Assembly (NCBI GenBank): GCA_002408345.1
Contig: DHRX01000112.1
Coordinates: 1 to 6,869, forward strand
Length of the DNA stretch: 6,869 nucleotides
Source: Firmicutes bacterium UBA5301
GTDB lineage: Bacteria > Bacillota > UBA5301
Direction: 5' to 3'
The position numbers were made by a program, and so were the translations under genes. This document shows positions 1 to 6,028 of the stretch, piece by piece. Each line of letters starts with the position of its first letter. The first letter of the stretch is position 1. The notes under the pieces are model-generated. The model was not told the DNA's origin. It saw only the letters and a list, made by a program, of their open reading frames with translations, and made no database searches.

Positions 1-619
1 GGTGGCAGCCACCGAGGCGGCTAACTGTTCCGTTGTACAAGGGGCGATGATCCCCTTACTAACCCTGGGTATCCCCGGGTCTCCCGCTGCCGCTGTAATT
101 TTAGGGGCGCTACTCCTCCATGGTTTGCGGCCCGGTCGTGAGCTTTACACTACCTTTGGCAACATCACCTACACCTTTATCTTCTCGTTTTTCCTAGCTG
201 TCCTAATTATGTTCATCCTCACCGCCTTAGGCTCCCGGTATTTTGCCCGCCTAATTACAGTTCCCTTTCAGTATTTGGTACCGTTAATCGCCTTTTTGAG
301 TGTAATCGGTTCCTATGCTATTCGCAATAACTTTACCGATGTCTGGATCATGCTTTTCTTTGGCTTTGCTGCTTACTGTTTACGTAAGTTAGGCTTCCAC
401 TCCGGCCCGTTAGTACTAGGGTTAATAATGGGGCCTTTTGCCGAACAAGGGCTGGTTCAATCAATGCTAATGGGAAAAGCTTGTGGCTCTGTAGCTAAAG
501 TCCTTTTTACCCGCCCCTTATCCCTAGTATTAATTGGGCTATCTCTCCTGTCCGCTTGTTGGCCAATTATTAGCCGCTACAGAAAGGGAAGTGATCAACC
601 GTGGGAAACACAGATCTGA
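1..619 (+). CDS. tctA: TctA large membrane subunit of a tripartite tricarboxylate transporter (5' truncated by window edge)
   Basis: This is the C-terminal 205 residues or so of the large integral membrane subunit of a TctABC-type secondary transporter, which carries carboxylates such as citrate or other organic acids delivered by the periplasmic TctC protein. The family is recognised from the conserved segment near the visible start (ATEAAN, then PLLTLGIPGS at about visible residues 18-27, then GALLLHGLRPG) and from several long hydrophobic segments after it. The GTG at position 2 is an internal valine codon, not a start: TctA proteins are about 500 residues and this motif lies well inside them, so the gene begins upstream of the window. 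The stop is TGA at 617-619, and the 3' end overlaps tctB by 19 bases, indicating translational coupling. The substrate cannot be told from this part. Confidence 0.95.
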   Translation, partial: VAATEAANCSVVQGAMIPLLTLGIPGSPAAAVILGALLLHGLRPGRELYTTFGNITYTFIFSFFLAVLIMFILTALGSRYFARLITVPFQYLVPLIAFLSVIGSYAIRNNFTDVWIMLFFGFAAYCLRKLGFHSGPLVLGLIMGPFAEQGLVQSMLMGKACGSVAKVLFTRPLSLVLIGLSLLSACWPIISRYRKGSDQPWETQI

Positions 620-1053
620 TTTCGGCTCTGCTCATATTAGGGGTTACCGCTGTAGCTTACCAGCAATCCCAGGAATTTAGTTACTACGGTCGGATTTTTG
701 TCAACTGGGTCCTGCTCATCATGTCAGGGCTTAGCGTTATTCTGCTAATCAAAGGTTTAGTCCGTAAAGAACGGTTAGCTTTCTGGTCAACAGGTAGCCA
801 AAAAGGCCAGGTTTTCCTGGTGATTATCGGCCTAGTTAGCTATCTCGGATTAATGCCGTGGGCCGGCTTCCTACTCACCAGTATAATTGGCTTTACTAGC
901 CTCTGCCTACTATTAACACCTGCTAAAAAAAGAAAGAACCTACAGACCTGGCTCAAAGCTATCGGGGTGGCAATTACGGTTACCATCGCCTTTTACGGTG
1001 GGTTTAAATACTTACTAGCAGTTCCACTACCCATAGGGGTTTGGTTGAGTTAA
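601..1053 (+). CDS. tctB: TctB small membrane subunit of the tripartite tricarboxylate transporter
   Basis: A 150-residue protein with four predicted membrane segments (roughly residues 6-22, 33-51, 70-105 as a double-length stretch, and 118-140), the size and topology of the TctB (DUF1468) family. The ending YLLAVPLPIG is typical of the family C-terminus. TctB is the small membrane subunit that works with TctA; its exact mechanistic role is poorly known. The GTG start at 601 lies inside the end of tctA, in a different frame, and is preceded by a purine-rich stretch (AAAGGGAAGTGAT) that can act as ribosome binding site. The order here is A then B, whereas the textbook operon is C-B-A; tctC is not in the window and could lie upstream. 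The transcript ends at the hairpin just downstream. Confidence 0.92.
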   Translation: MGNTDLISALLILGVTAVAYQQSQEFSYYGRIFVNWVLLIMSGLSVILLIKGLVRKERLAFWSTGSQKGQVFLVIIGLVSYLGLMPWAGFLLTSIIGFTSLCLLLTPAKKRKNLQTWLKAIGVAITVTIAFYGGFKYLLAVPLPIGVWLS

Positions 1054-1061
1054 TAAGGGCA

Positions 1062-1101
1062 AATAAAGACGTGGATTCCCCTAAGAACCCACGTCTTTAT
1101 T
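1062..1101. terminator. Bidirectional intrinsic terminator between tctB and the diheme cytochrome gene
   Basis: A perfect 13-bp inverted repeat (AATAAAGACGTGG at 1062-1074, CCACGTCTTTATT at 1089-1101) with a 14-base loop. The GC-rich inner stem is followed by TTTATT on the + strand and by TTTATTTG on the - strand, so it can stop the tctAB transcript and the convergent cytochrome transcript. It lies 8 bases after the tctB stop and 17 bases after the stop of the minus-strand gene. Confidence 0.88.
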
Positions 1102-1118
1102 ATGTGTTAAATATTCTT

Positions 1119-2222
1119 TTATTTTATGGCCCCGTAAATTACCAGCTCACCATTGTCAATCATTTTCCAAGCCTGACCGCTCCAATCATAGTGAAAAGAT
1201 TTATTATCCTTGGTATTAACCCGGATCGCTACTATCGACTTAATACACGCATCTGCATTTCTAATTACCGGTCGATTCGGGTTATACGGATAAGGTTGGT
1301 CATCCCGGTCAATTGACCACTGGGACCGGTCAGGAACCACCGGCTGATGTAGCGGACTAATAAACCGGTAAGGGCCTTCACCATCTAAGCGAGCCCGACC
1401 ATCGGCTACTACAATTTTTGAGGTTTGTAAGGGGATCCCTTCCCGCTCAAAGGCTATTAGATACTTTAAGCTACCCGACAATTTATCCCCATCCCGATAA
1501 CGAGTATTGGCCGGAAAATCAATCCAGGGGAATTTCGACCAGAACTGACCCTGAGGATATTTCTGTTTAATATCGGCCAGATCAAAGCTCATGCTGTAAC
1601 CATCAGCAGCAAAAACTGTAATGTCCGTAGCATCTTTCCGGATCCCAGCATCCTTTAACAAGGTCCAGACATCAATACCAACATATTCGGTATAGTAGTC
1701 GCCAGACTTGGCTGTATCGAGAGCCATAAACTGTTTGGTTTTCGGTAAACTCCGTAGTTTTTCCCGTGTGTAGAAAACCGCCGGAGCCTCTGGGGTATTA
1801 GGGGTATCATCCTTGTCCCCCGGCAAACGTCCAACCCTAATTTCCTCTTCATTAGTAAACCCGTCACCATCTGAGTCTAAACCGCCAATAAGGAGACAAG
1901 CTTCCTGGGATCGGCCAGCCTCTAAATAGGCTAATCCATAGGCGTTAAGGGTCTGTTTGCTATCCCCATATGGTGGCTTTAAACCGTAGACTTCATGACA
2001 ATATTCACAAGAATTCAAGTATTTCTTCCCTACCTGCCCTCCGGTGTGGCAGAGGTAACAGTTATCTAACTTACTACCCTGGGCGTCAGGATAAGCTAAT
2101 AAAAACTGCTCACTATCATAGTCGTTATCATGAGCCTTATAAGCTGTTAACCCATGGGGAGCAAGTATTATTAAAAAGACCAATAACAACAAACCATAAA
2201 ATTTTTTATTCGTTAACATCAT
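1119..2222 (-). CDS. Exported diheme c-type cytochrome with calcium-loop and sulfite-oxidase-like (GEGP-motif) domain
   Basis: From the ATG at 2222 this is 367 residues. Residues 5-27 form a hydrophobic signal peptide or anchor. Two CxxCH heme c sites follow (CYLCH at 55-59, CEYCH at 72-76). A DxDxDG calcium loop of EF-hand/thrombospondin-3 type (DSDGDGFTNEEE, 116-127) comes next. From about 150 to the end the protein resembles the oxidoreductase molybdopterin-binding fold (DVWTLLKDAGI, then TVFAADGYSMSF, then GEGPYR at 281-286). The only cysteines outside the heme sites are C109 and C326, and none sits where sulfite-oxidase relatives ligate molybdenum, so the fold probably lacks the metal (inference). 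I recall such proteins being annotated as GEGP-motif diheme proteins. The likely role is electron transfer outside the membrane; partner unknown. Start choice: AGAGGTGAGGTG precedes ATG codons at 2222 and 2219; a longer TTG-started version (2243) would place this site inside the gene. It lies 24 bases behind the Ig/Fn3 gene in one operon. Confidence 0.82.
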   Translation of the reverse strand: MMLTNKKFYGLLLLVFLIILAPHGLTAYKAHDNDYDSEQFLLAYPDAQGSKLDNCYLCHTGGQVGKKYLNSCEYCHEVYGLKPPYGDSKQTLNAYGLAYLEAGRSQEACLLIGGLDSDGDGFTNEEEIRVGRLPGDKDDTPNTPEAPAVFYTREKLRSLPKTKQFMALDTAKSGDYYTEYVGIDVWTLLKDAGIRKDATDITVFAADGYSMSFDLADIKQKYPQGQFWSKFPWIDFPANTRYRDGDKLSGSLKYLIAFEREGIPLQTSKIVVADGRARLDGEGPYRFISPLHQPVVPDRSQWSIDRDDQPYPYNPNRPVIRNADACIKSIVAIRVNTKDNKSFHYDWSGQAWKMIDNGELVIYGAIK

Positions 2223-2246
2223 TTGCACCTCACCTCTCCCCAATGC

Positions 2247-3410
2247 TTAATAGGTCCGAAATACCCAATCTAGGAAGGGGTTAGTAACCCCAGGATTACC
2301 TACAGATTCTAGTGCTCCACCATAAAAAACCACCTGATATTCAGTAGCTGGTTGAAGCCGCGGGGAAATAACTAGCTTAGCTCCATCTACCTGAATATTA
2401 GTTTCAACAGGAGCACCGTTGCTCTTCTTAAAGACCTGGACCTTATCAAGATCGCTAATTTTAATAGCTTGATCAAAAACGACTTTCAAAGAGCTATTAA
2501 TAGAGACCTCCTGGCCCGGTGCTGGATCAGCGAAAAGTAAAGTTATCTCTTTGGTCGCTACCGGTACTATCTCTGAAAAGGGACCATAGCCAAATTCATT
2601 ACCAGCCCGAACTTTAAAGTAGTAGGTACCGCCAGCAACCAAACCACCATTACCTTGACCAGAATAAACGGTGCTGGTTTCTTGGAGTAACCACTCTTCT
2701 CCGGGGTTAGGATCCCGTCTGAAATCATAAGCTAAGTTAAAATGGCCATCGGGAACTCTAGCAAAATAAAGATGATAACGGTCGGCATTGGCAACTGGAT
2801 CCCAATTCGCCGTAACCTGCTGGGAATTGAGAGCGGTTACCTGTAGATTCCGGGGAGCCGCTGCCGGTGGGTTACCTAACATAACCGTTGTATTCGCTAC
2901 ATAACGAGGCCCAGCGGGACTAATTAAATTAACGGTTAGCGCCTGGGCACCGGTCTGAGTAGGGTTGATAACACCTGGAAGTAGTAAGAAAAGATTAGTA
3001 CCTGGTTTTAAGCTATCTTTAGCGTCTTTAGCAATTTGTAGTGTAAAACGAACCCCTGTTGCCGTCTGAGTAACTTGGGTTGGCCCAGTTAAAATAGAAT
3101 AAAAACGGTCTTTTTCCTCTTTGTACTGTAGGCTAGCCAAACTACAACCGGGGTTAGCGGCGAGTAGATCACCCTGAACTAAATTGTAACCTTTAGGAAA
3201 ATCTACCTGAACCTCTAATCCAGCCGGTAAGTCTAGCGGTCCCGTGCTATTAAGAGTAAACGTATACTGCCCCGTTTCACTAGGGACAAAAGAAGTTGAC
3301 TGTACTTTATTGACATTTAAGTCCGTAGCTTGGGCCGCTACACTAAACGCAGATAGTAGTACCAAGCCAATTAGCACGATAACCCTGAAAAAGAGTTTAT
3401 CCCTATACAT
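2247..3410 (-). CDS. Secreted multi-domain Ig-like protein (adhesin-type beta domain, fibronectin type III, SbsA-like Big_5)
   Basis: From the ATG at 3410 this is 387 residues. Residues 1-28 are a signal peptide (charged MYRDK, hydrophobic core, VAAQA cleavage site). Residues 30-180 form a beta-rich domain with a pattern seen in clostridial surface proteins (LPAGLEVQVDFPKGY, LPGVINPTQTG). Residues 185-287 are a fibronectin type III domain (PRNLQVTALNSQQVTANWDP, then GTYYFKVRAGNEFGYGPFSE). Residues 290-387 look like a Big_5/SbsA Ig domain (FADPAPGQEVSINSSLKVVF, then LQPATEYQVVF). There is no LPXTG or SLH anchor, so it is probably secreted or held by another protein. The start at 3410 has GGGAG ten bases upstream; a longer in-frame ATG at 3476 is rejected because it lies inside the preceding terminator hairpin. 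It is the first gene of a two-gene unit with the diheme cytochrome, and may be its structural or scaffold partner (inference). Confidence 0.8.
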   Translation of the reverse strand: MYRDKLFFRVIVLIGLVLLSAFSVAAQATDLNVNKVQSTSFVPSETGQYTFTLNSTGPLDLPAGLEVQVDFPKGYNLVQGDLLAANPGCSLASLQYKEEKDRFYSILTGPTQVTQTATGVRFTLQIAKDAKDSLKPGTNLFLLLPGVINPTQTGAQALTVNLISPAGPRYVANTTVMLGNPPAAAPRNLQVTALNSQQVTANWDPVANADRYHLYFARVPDGHFNLAYDFRRDPNPGEEWLLQETSTVYSGQGNGGLVAGGTYYFKVRAGNEFGYGPFSEIVPVATKEITLLFADPAPGQEVSINSSLKVVFDQAIKISDLDKVQVFKKSNGAPVETNIQVDGAKLVISPRLQPATEYQVVFYGGALESVGNPGVTNPFLDWVFRTY

Positions 3411-3441
3411 TACCTGTTCACTCCCTTGTCTCGGTGTGGGC

Positions 3442-3482
3442 AAAAAGGCCATGACTACAACGGAGTTTGTGGCCATGGCCTT
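3442..3482 (-). terminator. Intrinsic terminator downstream of tupA
   Basis: Read on the minus strand, AAGGCCATG (3482-3474) pairs with CATGGCCTT (3453-3445), and an inner ACAA/TTGT stem extends the hairpin; the stem runs into TTTTT (3446-3442). It begins 25 bases after the tupA stop, so it terminates tupA. It also lies only 31 bases before the start of the Ig/Fn3 gene, so it may act as a partial terminator or attenuator for that operon. Confidence 0.8.
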
Positions 3483-3506
3483 CTAAATATCAGTAACTAA
3501 TCTGCT

Positions 3507-4325
3507 CTAGTACAATCTAAATAGCGGTTCACCGCCGATGGTAAATTCTTTGATAATCTTTTGGGCTTCAGCTGAAACAATCCAGTTAACCAAGTTCATA
3601 GCTTGCTTATAATTAACATGGGAATGAAGCAAGGGGTTTACTGCAATAATGCCGTAGGGGTTGAACATAACCGGATCCCCTTCGAAAAGTACCTGTAATT
3701 CCATGGTATCTTTCCTTGCTAACCAAGTGCCCCGGTCAGCAATAATATAAGCGTTCTTTTCATCGGCCATAGTTAAACAAGCGCTCATACCTTGACCTGC
3801 TGCTAAATACCAGGATCCCTTAGGATTAATGCCCGCTACCTTCCACAGCTCTAATTCTTTTTTGTGGGTACCAGAATCATCACCACGAGATACGAAAGTT
3901 GCCTTTTTGTTGGCAATACGACCTAAAGCATCGGCTGCATTTTTAGCGTTCTTAACATTAGCCGGATCAGACTTAGGTCCAGCAAGAACATAGTCATTAT
4001 ACATAACGTCTTTCCGGTTCACACCATACCCTTCAGCAACAAATTTATCTTCTGAAGCTCGGGCATGGACCAGGATCACATCGGCATCGCCATTCTCACC
4101 GATAGCAATGGCTTTACCGGTACCTACAGCGATTACATCAACTTGGACATCATATTTAGCTTCAAACACTGGTAAAAGTACATCTAACAGACCGGTATCT
4201 TGGGTACTAGTTGTTGTAGCTAAAATTAAACGATCTTTGGCTAATACACCTGGAGCTAAGGCTATAACTAGAAGTGAAGCCAGTAGCACCCACTTAGTAA
4301 GGGACTTAAAATTAAGACTTTTCAT
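3507..4325 (-). CDS. tupA: Tungstate ABC transporter substrate-binding protein
   Basis: A 272-residue extracytoplasmic binding protein of the TupA/PBP-like family, which captures tungstate for a TupBC membrane complex. Residues 1-29 are a signal peptide ending GVLA. The family signatures are clear: ATTTSTQDTGLLDVLLP starting at 36, the oxyanion-site segment VSRGDDSGTH at 145-154, and YIIADRGTW at 193-201. Length is full for the family. The ATG at 4325 has an ideal AAAGGAGG site six bases upstream. Unusually, there is no lipobox cysteine at the cleavage site, though Gram-positive binding proteins are normally lipoproteins. tupB and tupC do not follow: a terminator comes next, so the transporter must be completed by genes elsewhere. 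The upstream region carries a ModE-like palindrome, suggesting control by tungstate or molybdate. Tungstate rather than molybdate specificity is inferred from family motifs. Confidence 0.93.
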   Translation of the reverse strand: MKSLNFKSLTKWVLLASLLVIALAPGVLAKDRLILATTTSTQDTGLLDVLLPVFEAKYDVQVDVIAVGTGKAIAIGENGDADVILVHARASEDKFVAEGYGVNRKDVMYNDYVLAGPKSDPANVKNAKNAADALGRIANKKATFVSRGDDSGTHKKELELWKVAGINPKGSWYLAAGQGMSACLTMADEKNAYIIADRGTWLARKDTMELQVLFEGDPVMFNPYGIIAVNPLLHSHVNYKQAMNLVNWIVSAEAQKIIKEFTIGGEPLFRLY

Positions 4326-4355
4326 TAAGATCCTCCTTTAGATTAATTCCCGACA

Positions 4356-4371
4356 AACGCATAATAGCGTT
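4356..4371. repeat. Short inverted repeat around the putative tupA -10 box
   Basis: AACGC (4356-4360) and GCGTT (4367-4371) form a 5-bp inverted repeat with ATAATA between them. It shares its CGTT end with the larger ModE-like palindrome, giving two overlapping dyads. This may be an extension of the operator or chance. Confidence 0.4.
4361..4366 (-). promoter_or_regulatory. Putative -10 element of the tupA promoter
   Basis: On the minus strand the hexamer reads TATTAT, a five-of-six match to TATAAT. Initiation about seven bases downstream would give a leader of roughly 25-30 bases containing the tupA ribosome binding site. The -35 position (TTATGT, 17 bases upstream) is a poor match and falls inside the palindromic operator, which fits repression by a bound regulator but leaves the promoter call tentative. 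Confidence 0.35.
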
Positions 4372-4391
4372 ATGTCTAAGAAGACATAATG
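4368..4391. promoter_or_regulatory. ModE-type palindromic operator upstream of tupA
   Basis: A 24-bp palindrome has outer half-sites CGTTAT (4368-4373) and ATAATG (4386-4391) separated by 12 bases, the same half-sites and spacing as I recall for the Escherichia coli ModE operator (CGTTAT then ATAACG). Its core is a perfect 8-bp inverted repeat, TTATGTCT and AGACATAA (4370-4377 and 4382-4389), around AAGA. It lies 43 bases upstream of the tupA start, beside the putative -10 box, so a ModE/TunR-like regulator bound to molybdate or tungstate could repress tupA here. The regulator gene is not in the window. Confidence 0.6.
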
Positions 4392-4439
4392 TTAGGTGTA
4401 TTGTTCTACCACTTTAGCAGTAATTCCTTTATAGAAAAT

Positions 4440-4471
4440 AAAAAAAAATGCGCAGGCGGCCCAACCTGCGC
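4440..4471 (-). terminator. Intrinsic terminator downstream of mop
   Basis: On the minus strand GCGCAGG (4471-4465) pairs with CCTGCGC (4456-4450) around an 8-base loop, followed by A and nine consecutive T residues. This is a strong factor-independent terminator ending the mop (and upstream SIMPL/DUF1648) transcript, and it insulates tupA. Confidence 0.92.
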
Positions 4472-4491
4472 TCAAAACAAATTTGCCAATA

Positions 4492-4695
4492 TTACTTCAT
4501 CACCATTACAGAAGTCGATTTTACTAAGGCGGTCACCCGATCTCCTTCAGCAATCGCTAGGTCATTGATGGAACCCGCAGTAATCAAAGCAGTTAGCTGA
4601 TTACCGGCACAATCCATTATAACCTCAGCAACCGGTCCATTAACCTGAATCTTCTTAACTGTAGCTGGAAGTTGATTGCGTCCGCTAATCTTCAT
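4492..4695 (-). CDS. mop: Molbindin-type small molybdate/tungstate-binding protein (single TOBE/Mop domain)
   Basis: A 67-residue cytoplasmic protein consisting of one Mop/TOBE domain, matching the usual molbindin length of about 68 residues. The typical pattern is visible: an MKISGRNQLPATVKKI start, a V-AEVIMD strand, then LTALITAGSI, GDRVTALVKSTSVMV. Molbindins assemble into oligomers that bind molybdate or tungstate and are thought to buffer or store the oxyanion. The ATG at 4695 is chosen over an upstream in-frame start at 4722 because AAAGGAGG lies six bases before it and family members begin with MK-SARNQ-like sequence. It follows the DUF1648 gene by 66 bases with no terminator between, so it is probably part of that transcript. 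Its neighbour tupA supports a tungstate-handling role. Confidence 0.9.
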   Translation of the reverse strand: MKISGRNQLPATVKKIQVNGPVAEVIMDCAGNQLTALITAGSINDLAIAEGDRVTALVKSTSVMVMK

Positions 4696-4761
4696 TTGAA
4701 TCCTCCTTTCAGGCGATGTCAATCACTGGCATATTTTCCCCTGATTTTCTTTAAGCATACG

Positions 4762-5283
4762 TTAAGAACGGTAAGTTAAACAGAATAACCGCCAAATCAG
4801 AATAATACTATCGCCTAAAAGAATCATAGTTACTAACAATGAACCGTAACCTAGGCTCGTTCTTATTCCTAAAGCCACCATGATTTGCCCTATCACAATA
4901 AGAAATACTAATAAAGAGACTAACATTTGAATTATTAAGATATGGGTAATAGTCAAACCCCTGATCTGCTCAGCAATTTTCAGCGGAATCTCTGTCGCCT
5001 TTTTCCCCGGTAGACTTAATATCTGTCGTGGATCCTTAACTGTGCTCATCCACCAAACTAAGGGCAGTAACAGAACCGCCCCGGGTAAAACAAGCAAGGG
5101 GGCCAACAGCAATTCTCCGAGGTTCTTTTCTGACCAGGAATCAGGTTCTCCGGTAAGAGAAAAATGGGTAGGTATCTGCGGGGGTAGTTCCGAATAATAA
5201 CGCACCGGGTAATAAAGAGCGGCCACACTAAATAGTAAGGTCAAACTAATTATTACCCAGTGCCAACGGTTCAATCCTTGCAT
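4762..5283 (-). CDS. DUF1648 domain membrane protein
   Basis: From the ATG at 5283 this is a 173-residue integral membrane protein with four predicted membrane segments (about 8-26, 57-78, 111-137 and 144-168). The DUF1648 signature follows the first segment at residues 33-50 (LPPQIPTHF, GEPDSW). DUF1648 proteins are common in Firmicutes, often as small membrane proteins or next to envelope-stress genes such as SdpI-type immunity proteins; their biochemical function is mostly unknown. A TTG at 5295, four codons earlier in the same frame, is an alternative start; both have only weak ribosome binding sequences, fitting translational coupling to the SIMPL gene, whose stop lies 13 bases before 5283. 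Immunity or signalling function is not shown by the sequence. Confidence 0.82.
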   Translation of the reverse strand: MQGLNRWHWVIISLTLLFSVAALYYPVRYYSELPPQIPTHFSLTGEPDSWSEKNLGELLLAPLLVLPGAVLLLPLVWWMSTVKDPRQILSLPGKKATEIPLKIAEQIRGLTITHILIIQMLVSLLVFLIVIGQIMVALGIRTSLGYGSLLVTMILLGDSIILIWRLFCLTYRS

Positions 5284-5296
5284 AGCCTGGACCAAC

Positions 5297-6004
5297 CTAT
5301 TTCAGTTCAAATACGGCATGAACGGTAATACTAATCTGTTTGTCACGAGTTGAAGTGTCATAGATACCGCTACTGGAAACCATGGTTGAGTAGGGTTCAG
5401 TAATCTGAAAAACACCCGATCTAATCGAACGAATTTTGCCTAAAGTCAAGTCGGTATTCACCAACATTTTCTGGGCTCTATCCCTGGCGTTAACTGTAGC
5501 ATCTGAAATTAAGTCCTTCTTGAGATTATCGATATCTGAATAGAAATACTCTAAATTAGAATACTGAATAATAATCCCGCTCTCCAATAAACCGCTAGGG
5601 CTTAATGCCCAACTTTCGATCTTATCAATATCTGTAGAAATAACCATAATCGATTGCTCAAGGTTATAGCCGCTAAACCCAGTATTATCATACTCCTTAT
5701 ACGCATTAATAGGCTTAACGGTAATATCATTTTTGGTAATACCTTTACTTTGTAGCTCAGAGAGGAGTTTCTTAGTACTCTCTTCTAAGCGCAGGTAACC
5801 TTCTTTGATCTGGTTAGGTGTAGCAGTTTCCCGTAAGGTAATACTCCACTTTACTGTATCAGCCTCGAATTCCGCGGAAGCAGAGCCGGTAACACTAGCG
5901 GTATGCTGGGGCTGCCGGGCTTGGTAGAAAAACACCCCTAAAATCGTTGCTGAAAGAACTAGGGCTAAACCAACAATAGTTGCTATCTTTAGCTGTGATT
6001 TCAA
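5297..6004 (-). CDS. SIMPL domain (DUF541) envelope-anchored protein
   Basis: From a TTG start at 6004 this is a 235-residue protein with an N-terminal hydrophobic segment at residues 7-27 (signal anchor or uncleaved signal peptide) and a SIMPL domain from about 37 to the end. Family features are VTGSASAEFEADTVKWSITL at the start of the domain, the GYLRLEESTKKLLSEL helix and the ARDRAQKM helix followed by LGKIRSI. SIMPL proteins (related to Bp26/YggE) are extracytoplasmic and of uncertain role, with links to stress tolerance. An ATG at 6013 is also in frame but directly abuts the GGGGG ribosome binding site, which is eight bases before TTG 6004; I therefore prefer the TTG. A near-consensus extended -10 lies just upstream. 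It is the first gene of the SIMPL-DUF1648-mop operon. Confidence 0.85.
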   Translation of the reverse strand: MKSQLKIATIVGLALVLSATILGVFFYQARQPQHTASVTGSASAEFEADTVKWSITLRETATPNQIKEGYLRLEESTKKLLSELQSKGITKNDITVKPINAYKEYDNTGFSGYNLEQSIMVISTDIDKIESWALSPSGLLESGIIIQYSNLEYFYSDIDNLKKDLISDATVNARDRAQKMLVNTDLTLGKIRSIRSGVFQITEPYSTMVSSSGIYDTSTRDKQISITVHAVFELK

Positions 6005-6011
6005 TAGTACC

Positions 6012-6020
6012 ATCCCCCAA
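6012..6020 (-). promoter_or_regulatory. Ribosome binding site that decides the SIMPL gene start
   Basis: Minus-strand TTGGGGGAT lies eight bases before TTG 6004 but overlaps or touches ATG 6013. Normal spacing favours initiation at the TTG. Confidence 0.55.
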
Positions 6021-6028
6021 TCTATTTT

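Noticed and set aside
1041..1316. Open frame on the + strand over the tctB terminator and the end of the cytochrome gene
   Set aside because: It runs through the bidirectional terminator and is antisense to the well-supported heme protein; no recognisable domain.
1970..2284. Open frame on the + strand antisense to the cytochrome heme region
   Set aside because: Shadow of the CxxCH-containing minus-strand gene; no ribosome binding site or domain.
2886..2906. ModE-like CGTTGTATTCGC then ATAACG inside the Ig/Fn3 gene
   Set aside because: Half-site spacing is three bases short and the first half is degenerate; the segment is ordinary coding sequence (YVANTTV) within a domain.
3411..3476. Longer N-terminus of the Ig/Fn3 protein starting at 3476
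   Set aside because: The extra codons are the tupA terminator hairpin, and a normal signal peptide begins at the ATG at 3410, which has its own ribosome binding site.
3442..3515. Riboswitch (for example molybdenum/tungsten cofactor type) before the Ig/Fn3 gene
   Set aside because: The space holds only a single hairpin with a T-run and is too short for the multi-stem cofactor aptamer.
4694..4722. TTGACA with TCAAAT 17 bases downstream before mop
   Set aside because: Initiation would fall inside the mop coding region, downstream of its ribosome binding site, so it cannot be the mop promoter.
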